NCBI GenBank assembly: GCA_025667525.1
Contig: CM046878.1
Coordinates: 391,410,974 to 391,474,973 of the forward strand
Length of the DNA: 64,000 nucleotides
Direction: 5' to 3'
DNA from: Glebionis coronaria
Lineage: Eukaryota > Streptophyta > Magnoliopsida > Asterales > Asteraceae
Of this stretch, positions 53,837 through 64,000 are shown piece by piece. Made by a program: the position numbers and the translations under genes. The notes under the pieces are model-generated. The model did not search any database. It was not told where the DNA came from and was given only the letters and a program-made list of their open reading frames with translations. Every line of letters begins with the position of its first letter. Position 1 is the first letter of the stretch.

Positions 53837-56431
53837 CCCCATAACCACATCCGCCAATTCAATCGTCTCACCGCCACTTGCAAATTCAAGGACGTCTCGA
53901 ACGACTCGATAAAGATGATGCTTTTTCAGTATTCCTTAGCGGGGCCCGCTAAAATTTGGTTAGAGAAAGAGCCACCCAATTCTATATTGACGTGGAAGGA
54001 TCTCGTTTCAAAATTTGTGAACCAGTTTTTCCCGCCTTCTAAGACTACGCATTTGAAAAACGAGATTTCAAAATTTTCACAAGAATTTAATGAGAGTTTT
54101 TCAACGGCTTGGAATCGGTTTAAAGAAATGTTGCATGAGTGTCCTCATCACGGTTTTTCCTACTTGCATCAAATTGACACGTTTTACAATGGATTAAATG
54201 ATCATGAGTGTGACTATCTTAATGCCGCCGCGGGTGGTAATTTCTTGTGTTAAATGGTTGAAGAAGCATTGACGATAATTGAGAATGGGTCTAAGGTTTA
54301 TAGTCCTCGTAACACATCGAGTGTTAACAAGGCTTCGCTTTCACCATCCTCATCTTCGTCACGTACCATTGATGCAATGCAAATAGAGGCAAATTTGGAG
54401 AATACGATTTTTGATAAGCTTAAGGGTTTGTTAGTTGAGTTTAAGGTAGGTGAACAACCCGCTCCCGCTACGATTAGAGCGGTTGAGGTTTCTTGCATGT
54501 ATTGTGGTGGAGCTCACGATTTCTCCGAGTGCATTACCAACGGTGGTAACACTTCGAGTGCCTACGCGGCCACGGGAACTTATAACCAAAACGGTCAAGT
54601 TACCCGCACTAATCAATTGACTCCACTGGGTTTTTCACCAAATCAAAATGCTAATAACACCTATCGAAACAATCAAGTAGGCTATCAAAGGAACAATTAC
54701 AAGGGTAACAACTATGGGAATCAAGGGGCTAACAATCAAGTGCAAAACAAGGATTTTCAAAATAACAACAAGAGTTTGCAAAACTTGAAAGATCTTCCAA
54801 ATGAATTTGTTGAATACGCTAATGGGAATGATGCTAGGTTTGATAATATTCAAAGGGAGATAATTAGCTTAAGATCCGAGTTTAAGAATGACTTAAAAAA
54901 GGAGTTGAAAAACGAGCTTGCTAATGAACTTAAGATTCACACCAAAAAAATGGAGAGCAATGTCACTAGGTTACAACAAAACCAACAAAACATGGAACAA
55001 GGTCAACATGAGATAAAACAAGAGATGCTTAAGGCTGATAAGAGGCAATCTATGTTTGAGGATAAAATTTCATCCATGATTGAAGCTATAATGTGTAAGC
55101 CGTCTTCGAGTGGTCTACCTAGTAACACCGTGTCGAATCCTAAGGGAGAGATGAAAGTAATTACTACTCGTAGTGGTAAGACTTTCAAAGAGACGATTCC
55201 TCAACCAATTGCTCCTACGGAGGAACCAATTGAGGAAGAACCCGAGGTTGTGGTTGAAAAGGAGCATATCTCAATCCCACGAAGTACCGCTCATACCACA
55301 CCTACGGTCGATCCTTTACCGTCACCGAAACTCGAGATTCCTAAGGCTATGCCTATGCCCCACCCAACACCACCCTCTTCCTTTGAACCATCATCGTCTT
55401 TACCCACACAACCTTTGCCTTACCCTTCGAGACTTCGAAAGGAAAAGATGAAAGAACGAAGCAATTACCAGTTTGAGCTCTTTATCAAAATGTTTCGTGA
55501 CTTGCACTTTAACATAAGTTTCGCCGACACACTAATCATGATGCCTAGATTTTCCGCCAACTTTAAGAGTATGTTGAACGACAAGGAGAAATTGCAAAAA
55601 TTGTCTAGTTGTTCCTCGGTTTATCTTAACCGCATACCTCAAAAAGTCGGTGATCCTGGTAATTTTTTGATTCCATGTGCCATCCAAGATATGGAAGAGT
55701 GTTATGCCTTGGCCGACCTTGGTGCTAGCATTAATTTTATGCCTCTTGCAATCTTCAAGTCGCTCAATCTTCCTAATCTTACTCCATCAAAAATGTCTAT
55801 CAAAATGGCCGATCATTCTACGATTCCCGCATGTGGGGTGGCCGAAGACGTTTTTATGAAAGTGGGAAAATTCTACTATCCCGTAGACTTTATCGTTGCC
55901 GATATTCCCACGAATCCTCAAGTTCCTCTCATCTTAGGACGTTCATTTTTAGACACATCGAAAGCGATTATCGACGTCCATGCTCGAAAAATCACTTTGC
56001 GATTCAACGATGAGGAACTTGTTATAAAAGCAACACAAAACTCTACACTTTCTCATGTTTATTCCATCGTGTCCATGAACGATATTGATATTGATATGAT
56101 TGATGTCATTTGCGAGGAATATTCACAAGAAATCTTAGGTTTTGTTGACGAAGCTAGTTGTGGCAATCCCATAATGCTTGATCCCATTCTTGATAATTCG
56201 ACACCTTCGTTCACTTCATTTGAAGGAGGTGGTTTTACGTTAAAGGAATATGATGTTCCACGTACGTGTGACGAAGAACTCGATGACGATGAGGACTTCT
56301 CGATTGTCAAAGATTTTCTAAACGATTTCCCATTTCCTCTGCTGGTGGAGGTTATGAGTATTGAGCCTACATCTTCAATCGAGGAACCACCAACCCTCAA
56401 ATGGAAAGATCTACCTCCACACCTTGAATAA
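53837..56431 (+). pseudogene. gag: Element D gag (remainder) and protease
   Basis: It continues the gag begun at 44578. Core blocks: YSLAGPAKIWLEKEPPNS, FFPPSKTTHLKNEISKF and IDTFYNGLNDHECDYLNAA. An in-frame TAA at 54251-54253 follows NFLC, and the same frame carries on. The finger CMYCGGAHDFSEC lies at about 54496-54534, followed by an Asn/Gln-rich tail, a coiled-coil-like stretch (NDLKKELKNELANELK) and the KVITTRSG linker. The protease has ADLGAS (residues 487-492 from 54254) and VPLILGRSFL. A second in-frame TAA at 56429-56431 follows PPHLE at the RT boundary. Apart from two stops and the C insertion the frame is intact. Confidence 0.88.
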
Positions 56432-57960
56432 GTATTCTTGGAAGGAGACGATAAGTTTCCGGTTATTATTGCGAAGGATCTTTCCGATGACGAAAAAACC
56501 GCACTTATCGATGTTTTAAAGACTCACAAGGGAGCAATTGCGTGGAAATTATCCGACATTAAGGGGATTGATCCCAAATTTTGTACACACAAAATCTTAA
56601 TGGAGGAGGAATACAAGCCCGCAATTCAATGCCAATGTAGGGTAAACCCCAAAATTCACGACGTCATCAAAAAGGAAGTTTTAAAACTACTAGACGCGGG
56701 AATGATTTACCCTATATCCAATTAGCCCTTGGGTGAGTCCCATTCATTGTGTCCCTAAAAAGGGAGGGATGACCGTTGTGCCAAACGATGACAACGAGTT
56801 AATCCCCACTAGACTCGTGACCGGTTGGAGGGTGTGCATTGACTATCGTAAGTTGAATGACGCCACTCGAAAATACCACTTTCCCTTGCCCTTCATGGAT
56901 CAAATGTTGGAGCGACTTGCGGGAAATGACTTCTATTGCTTTTTAGATGGTTTTTCCGGTTACTTCCAAATCCCCATCGATCCTCGTGATCAAGAAAAAA
57001 ACTACGTTTACATGTCCATATGGAACGTTTGCCTATCGTAGAATGCCATTCGGACTTCCGGGAACTTTCTAACGGTGCATGATGGCAATTTTTCATGATA
57101 TGATCGAAAAGACGATGGAAGTCTTCATGGATGACTTTTTTGTGTTTGGTAATTCATTCACCTCGTGCTTAGGGAACCTTGAGAGAATGTTAAGACGTTG
57201 TGAGGAGACCAACTTAGTGCTTAATTGGGAAAAATGCCATATTATGGTTAGAGAGGAGATTGTCTTAGGGCACAAAGTTTCTAAAGCGGGGATTGATGTA
57301 GATAAAGCTAAGATAGACGTCATCGCCAAATTACCTCATCCCAAAACTGTCAAGGGAGTTAGGAGTTTCCTAGGCCACGCGGGCTTTTATCGACGATTCA
57401 TCAAGGATTTTTCAAAGATTTCTCGACCCATTACACATCTTCTTGAAAAAGATGCTCCTTTCGTTTTTAACGAAAATTGTGTACGAGCCTTTGAAATCCT
57501 TAAGAGGAAACTTACCGAAGCTCCCATCCTTGTTGCTCCAAATTGGAACCTCCCCTTTGAGCTCATGTGTGATGCTAGTGACTACGCTATAGGGGCCGTT
57601 TTGGGGCAACGTCATGCAAAACATTTCTTGCCTATTCACTATGCTAGCAAGACGATGACCGAGGCTCAACTTAAGTATACCACAACCGAAAAGGAATTCC
57701 TTGCTGTGGTTTATGCATTTGAGAAATTTCGACCTTATCTCGTCTTGACTAAAAGTATAGTGTATACGGATCACTCGGCTATCAAGTATCTCATGGCTAA
57801 ACAAGATGCAAAGCCGAGATTACTTCGTTGGATGATCCTCCTACAAGAATTTGATGTCACAATTCTTGACAAAAAATGAGCCGAGAATCTAGCGGCCGAT
57901 CATCTCTCTTGTTTGGAAGATCCTCACCAAAGTGTTCTTGAGAACAAGGAAATCAATGAA
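56432..57960 (+). pseudogene. Element D reverse transcriptase and RNase H
   Basis: RT from FPVIIAKDL; RVNPKIHDVIKKE, YRKLNDATR, FCFLDGFSGY-type block and FMDDF (57124-57138). RNase [44 protein letters not shown] and [11 protein letters not shown]. Lesions: a one-base gain near 56722, another frameshift near 57000, a 9-base loss before the FMDD block, and stops at 57070 and 57877-57879. No active enzyme is possible from this copy. Confidence 0.88.
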
Positions 57961-59303
57961 TCATTCCCTCTCGAAACACTTGGTGTAGTGAATTCTACGA
58001 AAAACTTTTCCACCCCATGGTTTGCGGACATCGCAAATTACCATGCGGGTAACTTCATCAATAAGGGTATGGCGACACAACAAAAGCGAAAATTCTTTCG
58101 TGACGTCAAGTTCTACTTTTGGGACGACCCTTATCTATTTTGGACATGTGCGGATCAAATCATTCGACGTTGTGTATTTGGCACCGAAGCTTCTAATATC
58201 CTTAGAGCTTGTCACGAGGGACCCACGGGTGACCACTAAGGTGCTAATCTCACGGCTAAGAAGGTTTTTGATGCCGACTTCTATTGGCCCACTATTTACC
58301 GAGACGCGCACGAACTTATCAAGTCGTGTGATGCAGCCAACGTCATGGAAAGTCCTCACAAAAGGATGAAATGCCTCAAAATATAATCCAAGTTTGTGAG
58401 ATCTTTGACATGTGGGGCATTGACTTTATGGGGCCGTTCCCATCGTCTCGTGGAAATAAATACATCCTTGTGATCGTTTACTACCTATCCAAGTGGGTTG
58501 AAGCTAAGGCTTTGCCCACGAACGATGCTCGTGTGGTAGTCAAGTTCTTGAAGCAACTATTCTCTAGGTTTGGAACCTCTCGTGCTATCATAAGCGATCG
58601 TGGAACCCATTTTTGTAATGACCAATTTGAAAAGGCTCTTAAGAAATATGGGGTTACACGTCGTCTTTCTACGGCTTATCACCCACAAACGAGTGGGCAA
58701 GTCGAGGTTTCAAACCGAACATTGAAAAGGATCTTGGAAAGATCCATTGGAGAAAACCGACAATCTTGGTCGGATAAGTTAGACGATGCTTTATTGGCCT
58801 TTCGTACCTCTTACAAGACACCCATTGGGTGCACTCCTTACCAGCTTGTGTATGGGAAGAATTGTCATCTACCAATTGAACTCGAACACAAAGCTTATTG
58901 GGCCCTAAAGCACGTTAACTTCGATTTGAGGACCGCGGGGGATCATAGGAAAATACAATTGAATGAATTAGATGAAGTGAGAGATATTTCTTATGAAATC
59001 TCATTGATTTACAAGGAAAAGACTAAAAAGTTTCATGATTCAAAAATTAAAAACCGGGTTTTTAACATTAGTGATCAAGTGTTGCTTTTTAACTCTCGTT
59101 TGAAAATATTTTCCGATAAATTGAAATCCCGTTGGTTCGGTCCGTTCACCGTCTCACAAGTTTTTCCTTATGGGACCATCGAGCTAGCTCAAGATGATGG
59201 TCCTAACTTCAAGGTGAATGGACATAGGCTTAAGCACTACTTTGGTGGGGAAGTCCCTTCTTTGGACGACCTCGACCAAGTCACCTTCCCCAATGAAAAT
59301 TAG
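57961..59303 (+). pseudogene. Element D integrase
   Basis: The zinc-domain region ([10 protein letters not shown]) is broken by TAA near 58237 and a frameshift or loss near 58340, where the Cys pair should be. The rest is open from 58371: D18 (GIDFMGPF), D76 (SDRGTHF) and E112 (GQVEVSN) with DD35E spacing, then the full linker ([17 protein letters not shown]) and C-terminal domain (SRWFGPFTV). The linker shows what the B integrase has lost. It ends at 59303. Confidence 0.88.
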
Positions 59304-59319
59304 TATTGAGGGGATCGAG

Positions 59320-59358
59320 CCGAGCTCCTGACTCGGTAATAAAAAACGAGGTGCCTCG
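59320..59358 (+). promoter_or_regulatory. Hairpins after the integrase stop (element D)
   Basis: CCGAG (59320-59324) pairs with CTCGG (59332-59336). CGAG and CTCG pair across 59347-59358 around GTGC. The position and the context (A-rich spacer, GGGGAGATCCC after it) equal the B and C modules. Confidence 0.55.
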
Positions 59359-59702
59359 TGGGGAGATCCCATGTTTATCCATGTACATATTATCGCTTTC
59401 TAATGTAGTAACGTGAGGGGATTTGTGCCCTTCCAACCTTTGCTCTGTGGTTGTTTGTGACTTGTGGCTATTAGGTCATCATCATCTTCACGATTCAAGC
59501 CTCTCGTGTTCGTTTTACGTGAGCCTTGATCATTTGCTTTGGAAGAATTCTCAATATCCACATGATGTATCCTTTATCGTTCTAACCTTAGGTTTTTAGC
59601 ACACTTCATAAACGGCTATTAAGTTCATGGTTCCACCCTTTCCATGCTAGATTAAGCATTCGACTACGTCTCTAGTATAGGGTTATCCTACCCTTAGACT
59701 CG

Positions 59703-59739
59703 AAACATTGAGGACAATGTTTAACTTTAGTATGGGGGG
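59703..59739 (+). promoter_or_regulatory. Inverted repeat and internal polypurine tract (element D)
   Basis: AAACATTG-AGGA-CAATGTTT at 59703-59722, then TTTAGTATGGGGGG at 59726-59739. The latter shares 13 bases with D's own terminal tract at 61078-61090. Confidence 0.75.
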
Positions 59740-61092
59740 TGAATAGATACTTGCCTTGCTTACGCCTTCATGCACTCCAAAATTTTTGTTTTGTCTCTCG
59801 TTTTGTTGCAAAATAAGGCTAAAAATGGCCAAATTATAAATTTTTCTCATGTTTTTATAAGTGTTTGGTGACACGAATGTAGATTTTCTGATGGCGAGAA
59901 TAAGAGTACTTTTTTACTCGACCGTGCGAGTAGAGCACTTAGCTTCGATTCCTTAACTTACGTTAGGCTAAGTCTCTTAAATGAGGACTAGAAATGATAG
60001 CGTTAATTATAAGTTACTATGCTAAACGTAGAGTATTCATATTCTATCAAAAACTCATGTGTCCTAATTGTTTGCTTATTCTCCCTTCGCTTGTATATAA
60101 ATTTTGCTAATAAGTATTAACTTAGCGGTTTAGTCTTAATTGTTGGGCTTCTAGCTTTCTCTAGTAGCTTCCATGTAATTAAATTGTGAAAACATTTGAG
60201 AATCGCCAGCGTCACGGTTTTGAAGTATTGGCAACCCGAATAATCGAAAGCTTCTACCCAATAACAAGATTTCAAGTGCTCACCTAAATCAAGCAAACAA
60301 TTTGAAGCTCACAAGGCCGAAAAATCTATGCAAAAATTGAAAGTGAATCAAGCCTTAATCTTTGAAACTCTAAAGATCCAAAATTCGCTTTTAGCGTGAG
60401 GATATACGTCTTTGGCCATAATAAACACCTCATGGCGAGGTTCAATAAAAGCCAAGGCAAGACCGATCCCAAAAGGTGAAGGTAAACCTATGATAATAAG
60501 GCCCATCCGGTAGGGGGCGTATAAAAGTCTTGGTAATAAGTCTCATGTTCAAAACCGTTCTAAAACCGTGTTTATCGAATCTCACTTGTTAACTTAATTT
60601 TTGACATCGTTGTCTATTAGGGGAGGCTATTAATTCGATGGTTTTGATTGCACCGTTTCATTTCTATTTTTGGACTTTAATCTCTATCATCGCATAAGTC
60701 AAACAATGTATCATCATGATCATTCAAGACAAAATAAAATATAAGAGATACAAATTAGGAATAATGGGAGTTTAAGTACGTGGTTAGAGCATATGAGTAG
60801 TGCTAGCATTACTAACTTATAATGACAATAATCTCGTTACACGCTTAGCACGGAATTGGGTGAAAATCGAGGATGATGAATTTATCTCTATGAGGCACTC
60901 ACATTTTCTTATTCTATGAACCTAAACGTCCCATTTTGCGATGAAAATCATACATTATGTCTAAAACACAAAGTATTATTAGTGTAGCAAGTTTACCTTT
61001 CAATAAAAGTGCATAAAAATAAATTTTGGAGATGCTTAGATACTTTATTCTAGCATTGCGTGAGGGCACGACAATGGTTTAGTATGGGGGAG

Positions 61093-64000
61093 TGATGAGA
61101 TGGCTTTTATACATGATCTCATCGTTCTTTTTGGGCTTTAAATATACAAAACATCATCAAAAAGACCATATATATGCTTGTATTTGTTCAATGTGTATTT
61201 TATGTACGGATATTGAGAAAAAGACAAAAGATCACAAAGAACAAGCAAAAACGAACACGGGAAACGAAGCCGCACAAAGAACCAAGCCCTAATGAAGATT
61301 TTCCAAGAAAAACCCTTGAAGAATTGAAGATTATGCAAGAAGGGTCCTCCAATATGGAAGAATTGACACTTTAAACCCTTGTATAATCATAATTACAAGT
61401 TTGGTCATTAAAGTTTGTCAAATTGTAAAAAGGACCCTCCACTTTGAAGAATTGGCAAGAATGGTCCCTCATAAATCAGGACTTGTCAATATTAGTCCTC
61501 CAAAAAGTCAATCATACAAGTCAAGACCATAATCTTTTGGGAAGATGCCAAAACAGCCCTTCAAGAATCATCAAATGGCAAGAAATACCCCTGAAAATAC
61601 TTTGGAAAAGTATTTGGGGCAAAAGTCTAAAAAATGAAACTTCAACAACAAAGGAATTCGGCTTGGAATTGAAATGAAAGGGAATATAATGGCTGAGGGG
61701 AAAAATTTCCAAAACATGAAAGATACATAGGCCAGTAGAAACTTGACACCTGTCCCACTCACACCCTCCACCAATCACAGCTCACCAAACCTCCACCTCA
61801 CACCCCACTCACAACCGGTTTTTAACTAACCCTAATTAATATATTAATTAGGCACCTAACAAGTTTTCAAATATTAATCTGGATCAAACCAAGTACTATT
61901 CATCGTATGAACATAATTAGGGATTTGCTTAATACTTGAAATTAAGCCCTAATTCTTTCTAGAAACATGTTTAAGGTGACACTAAACACATCCCCACCCT
62001 TAAACCCCATGCCACATCATCACAAAACCCACATGAGATTCCCCGCTATACCACTTTTGGGAAGATTCCAAAACCCTACCAACCATCCAACACCCAAGAA
62101 AGCAGCTTCATATCTAAGCTTATTTTGGGCCATTGATCAAATTCCTTCACCCTTTAGAGCTTCACAAACTGCCAAGAAGTTCACATGTTCAAGCAAAAAT
62201 TCAAAATCCTCAAGGGCAAATTGGGACTTCTACAGCATTAGGGTTTACGTTTTTATGTTTTATTGATAGTCATTGTAGCCTATAAAAGGCATAGGACCTG
62301 CTTCATTTTAGTTTGCTCTTGGTTTTTCCTTTGTTCACAATTCTGTAAAGCCTTGTTCATTTTTAATGAAAAGTGTTTGAAATTGATGATGAAATCTAAG
62401 TGCCAATCTTTTTAGTTACTTATTATTGTTATATGTTTGTACTTATTGAATCTTGAAACCCTGTTTTAAAGCTTTGTGCAAGAAATTGCTCAAAGTTCAA
62501 AACTTGATATTTTGCTAAGTTCTTGGTTCAAACCTTGAGATTTTTGGGCTATAAGTGGTCTATACACCCTGATAAGAAGATTATGAAGGTGTTGTGAGCT
62601 TATATTCTGGGGATATTCAAGAGTGGGAAACAAGGTTGCATTAATCAAGATTTTTCCTTTTTTCTGTTTTTTTTGTTTTGATATTTATTGTGCTCTAACC
62701 TTGTTGAATATTAGCAGGGTTGATTGTGGACTTGTGTCTTGTTGGGCTAGACACATAAGCTCATAAATCCGTGGGTGTGGAAGTACATCCATTAGGTTTG
62801 AACCCTTAATCCTAAAATCTGTAAAAAAAGTAGATTTTTGTGATATTTGAGTTCTGTTGTTGTATGTGGTGTTCTTATGGCTCGCATCTGCTTAATATTG
62901 CATGATATTGTTGTTGTTATGCTAGATTAGGCTTGGGTAATACTGAAACACACATTTGCTTTGTTAAATCTTGGATTTAAAAAGTTAAAGGGGTGTTTGG
63001 GATTACTGATTTGAGTTGTTAGTTTGAGTTTGGTTAAGTGTTTGTGGTTGTATTGTACATGTTCTTGTTTGAATAACATAAAGGAGTTATTTGCTGCATG
63101 TTTTGTGCCCTTGAATACAATAATCAAACATATGCTCATAAAATCTTTGAAACTTGATATTTTGGCCTGTGATTTTGTGGACACCTAGTTCTAGGCTTAG
63201 ACTTAGGGTAACAAGTGATAAATCATAACCAATATAACCTGTTAAGAAGATTTTAAGTGTTGAATTTGGATTTGTGGTCAAGTATATTAGAAAAAGGAAA
63301 GTGTGTTTGACTGTTTGTATCAGTGAAGTTCATAAGCTTGAATCTTGTTCTAAACTTGAAGCCATTGCATGAAATGAGTTTGTATATGCTTGTATAAGTT
63401 TGTTATAGCTTGTGTATGCATTTGGTTGCTTGTGGTTAGCTTATTCTTGCTAAAATTGCTTATTGGTCAAATTTGCTTAAGTGTTCAAAGTCTGTGACAA
63501 GTCTGGTGATAAATTGAATTAACTGCACTAACTGGCTAAGTGGAATTGTGATATCTTTGTTGTTCTTGACTCCTTGTGATCCACTGATTACAAGGGTGCC
63601 TTGTTTGTAACTTGAATCCAACAAAATCTCATATAAGACAAAAAGTCAAATTGGTTAAGCAGGGGGAACTTTTCCCACTGAAATTCATAAAAAGTTTCCA
63701 CTGCTACTGTAAAATATCAAACAACTTATTAATAAGCCATTCTAGCTTATTGAGACTTGCAACAACTTTGTTTTTGTAATCAATCTTCCTTATTTGACCC
63801 ATTTAAGAAATTTGGAGCTTTGTGGACTTTGACTTTTAGGTTTGACTAGAAAACGAACTTAGTTGACTTTTGCAAAATAGCTTTTTCCAGCTTATTGAGT
63901 GGTGATTTTTGAAATATTTTTGATTCTTAAGCTTATTTAAGCTATTTGTAACTTATTGCAACTTGAATCAGCTCTTGAAATAGCCTAGAACTCGAAAACG
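61093..64000 (+). mobile_element. 3' LTR of element D (cut by the window end)
   Basis: Starts TGATGAGATGGC after the polypurine tract and follows the 5' LTR for 2908 bp to the window edge; about 1.1 kb is missing. TATA box at 62281-62287. Confidence 0.9.

Larger units (their letters stand above)
59304..61092 (+). other. 3' untranslated region of element D
   Basis: About 1.8 kb with no supported ORF. It carries hairpin equivalents at 59320-59358, an inverted repeat plus internal polypurine tract at 59703-59739, and the terminal tract TTTAGTATGGGGG at 61078-61090. Layout matches B and C although the sequence has diverged. Confidence 0.7.
39782..64000 (+). mobile_element. Element D: giant Athila-like gypsy element, interrupted by element C, running off the window
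   Basis: 5' LTR 39782-43822, tRNA-Asp-type PBS at 43826, gag split by element C, protease, RT, RNase H, integrase (to 59303), 3' untranslated region, polypurine tract, and a 3' LTR from 61093 that continues past the end. Without C the internal region is about 8.3 kb, so the whole element is near 16.4 kb. In sampled stretches the two LTRs differ at roughly 5% of positions plus indels, and pol has many lesions, so it is older than its guest C. Confidence 0.9.

Noticed and set aside
1..64000. Host protein-coding genes, tRNA or rRNA genes
   Set aside because: Every long ORF has a retrotransposon signature, and the unassigned gaps show no exon, cloverleaf or rRNA sequence that I could recognise.

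Overview
This is repeat-dominated nuclear DNA of a flowering plant. I see no host gene, tRNA, rRNA or CRISPR array. Almost all of the 64 kb is LTR retrotransposons, several nested in one another. From memory, not from a search, the copia polyprotein (gag, then a long coiled-coil stretch, then PR-IN-RT-RNase H) matches a lineage that is very abundant in daisy-family genomes such as pyrethrum, so Asteraceae is the best guess.

Layout from left to right. (1) 1-3232: the 3' end of a decayed Ty3/gypsy chromovirus (Tekay/Del-like) and its roughly 2.6 kb LTR. (2) 3233-4561: unassigned. (3) 4562-13890, minus strand: a copia element (A) with a 321 bp 5' LTR, PBS, a TTCGGAA-rich leader, gag, an unusual coiled-coil region of about 830 codons, and a nearly intact pol. 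I cannot find a matching 3' LTR. (4) 13891-15106: unassigned. (5) 15107-39728, minus strand: an Athila-like gypsy family (B) in a tandem LTR-internal-LTR-partial internal arrangement. It is split by (6) element E at 21347-33791, plus strand, a complete 12.4 kb Tekay-like insertion. E has two 3500 bp LTRs, the perfect 5 bp target duplication AGAGT, and a decayed coding region. (7) 39782 to beyond the window, plus strand: a very large Athila-like element (D) with LTRs of about 4.0 kb and a broken gag-pro-pol. Its gag is split by (8) element C at 44857-53831, plus strand, flanked by the perfect duplication ACAAC. C is a gag-protease-only relative of B, with a short ORF bearing a membrane segment where RT and integrase should be.

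The nesting gives relative ages: E is younger than B, and C is younger than D. B, C and D share a tRNA-Asp-type primer site, a CCHC-like gag finger, a DLGAS protease, and a long 3' untranslated region. That region holds paired hairpins just after the last ORF and one or more internal copies of the family's own polypurine tract. B and C share homologous LTRs, but each carries a different short-motif array at about the same place downstream of the TATA box.

The most unusual observations are these: family-matched duplicated polypurine tracts with a conserved inverted repeat; recent movement of E with dead coding sequence; the pol-less element C with its membrane-segment ORF and mismatched LTR ends; and the different motif arrays in related LTRs. 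Everything here was read by eye. Family names rest on recognised motifs, and no alignments or searches were run.
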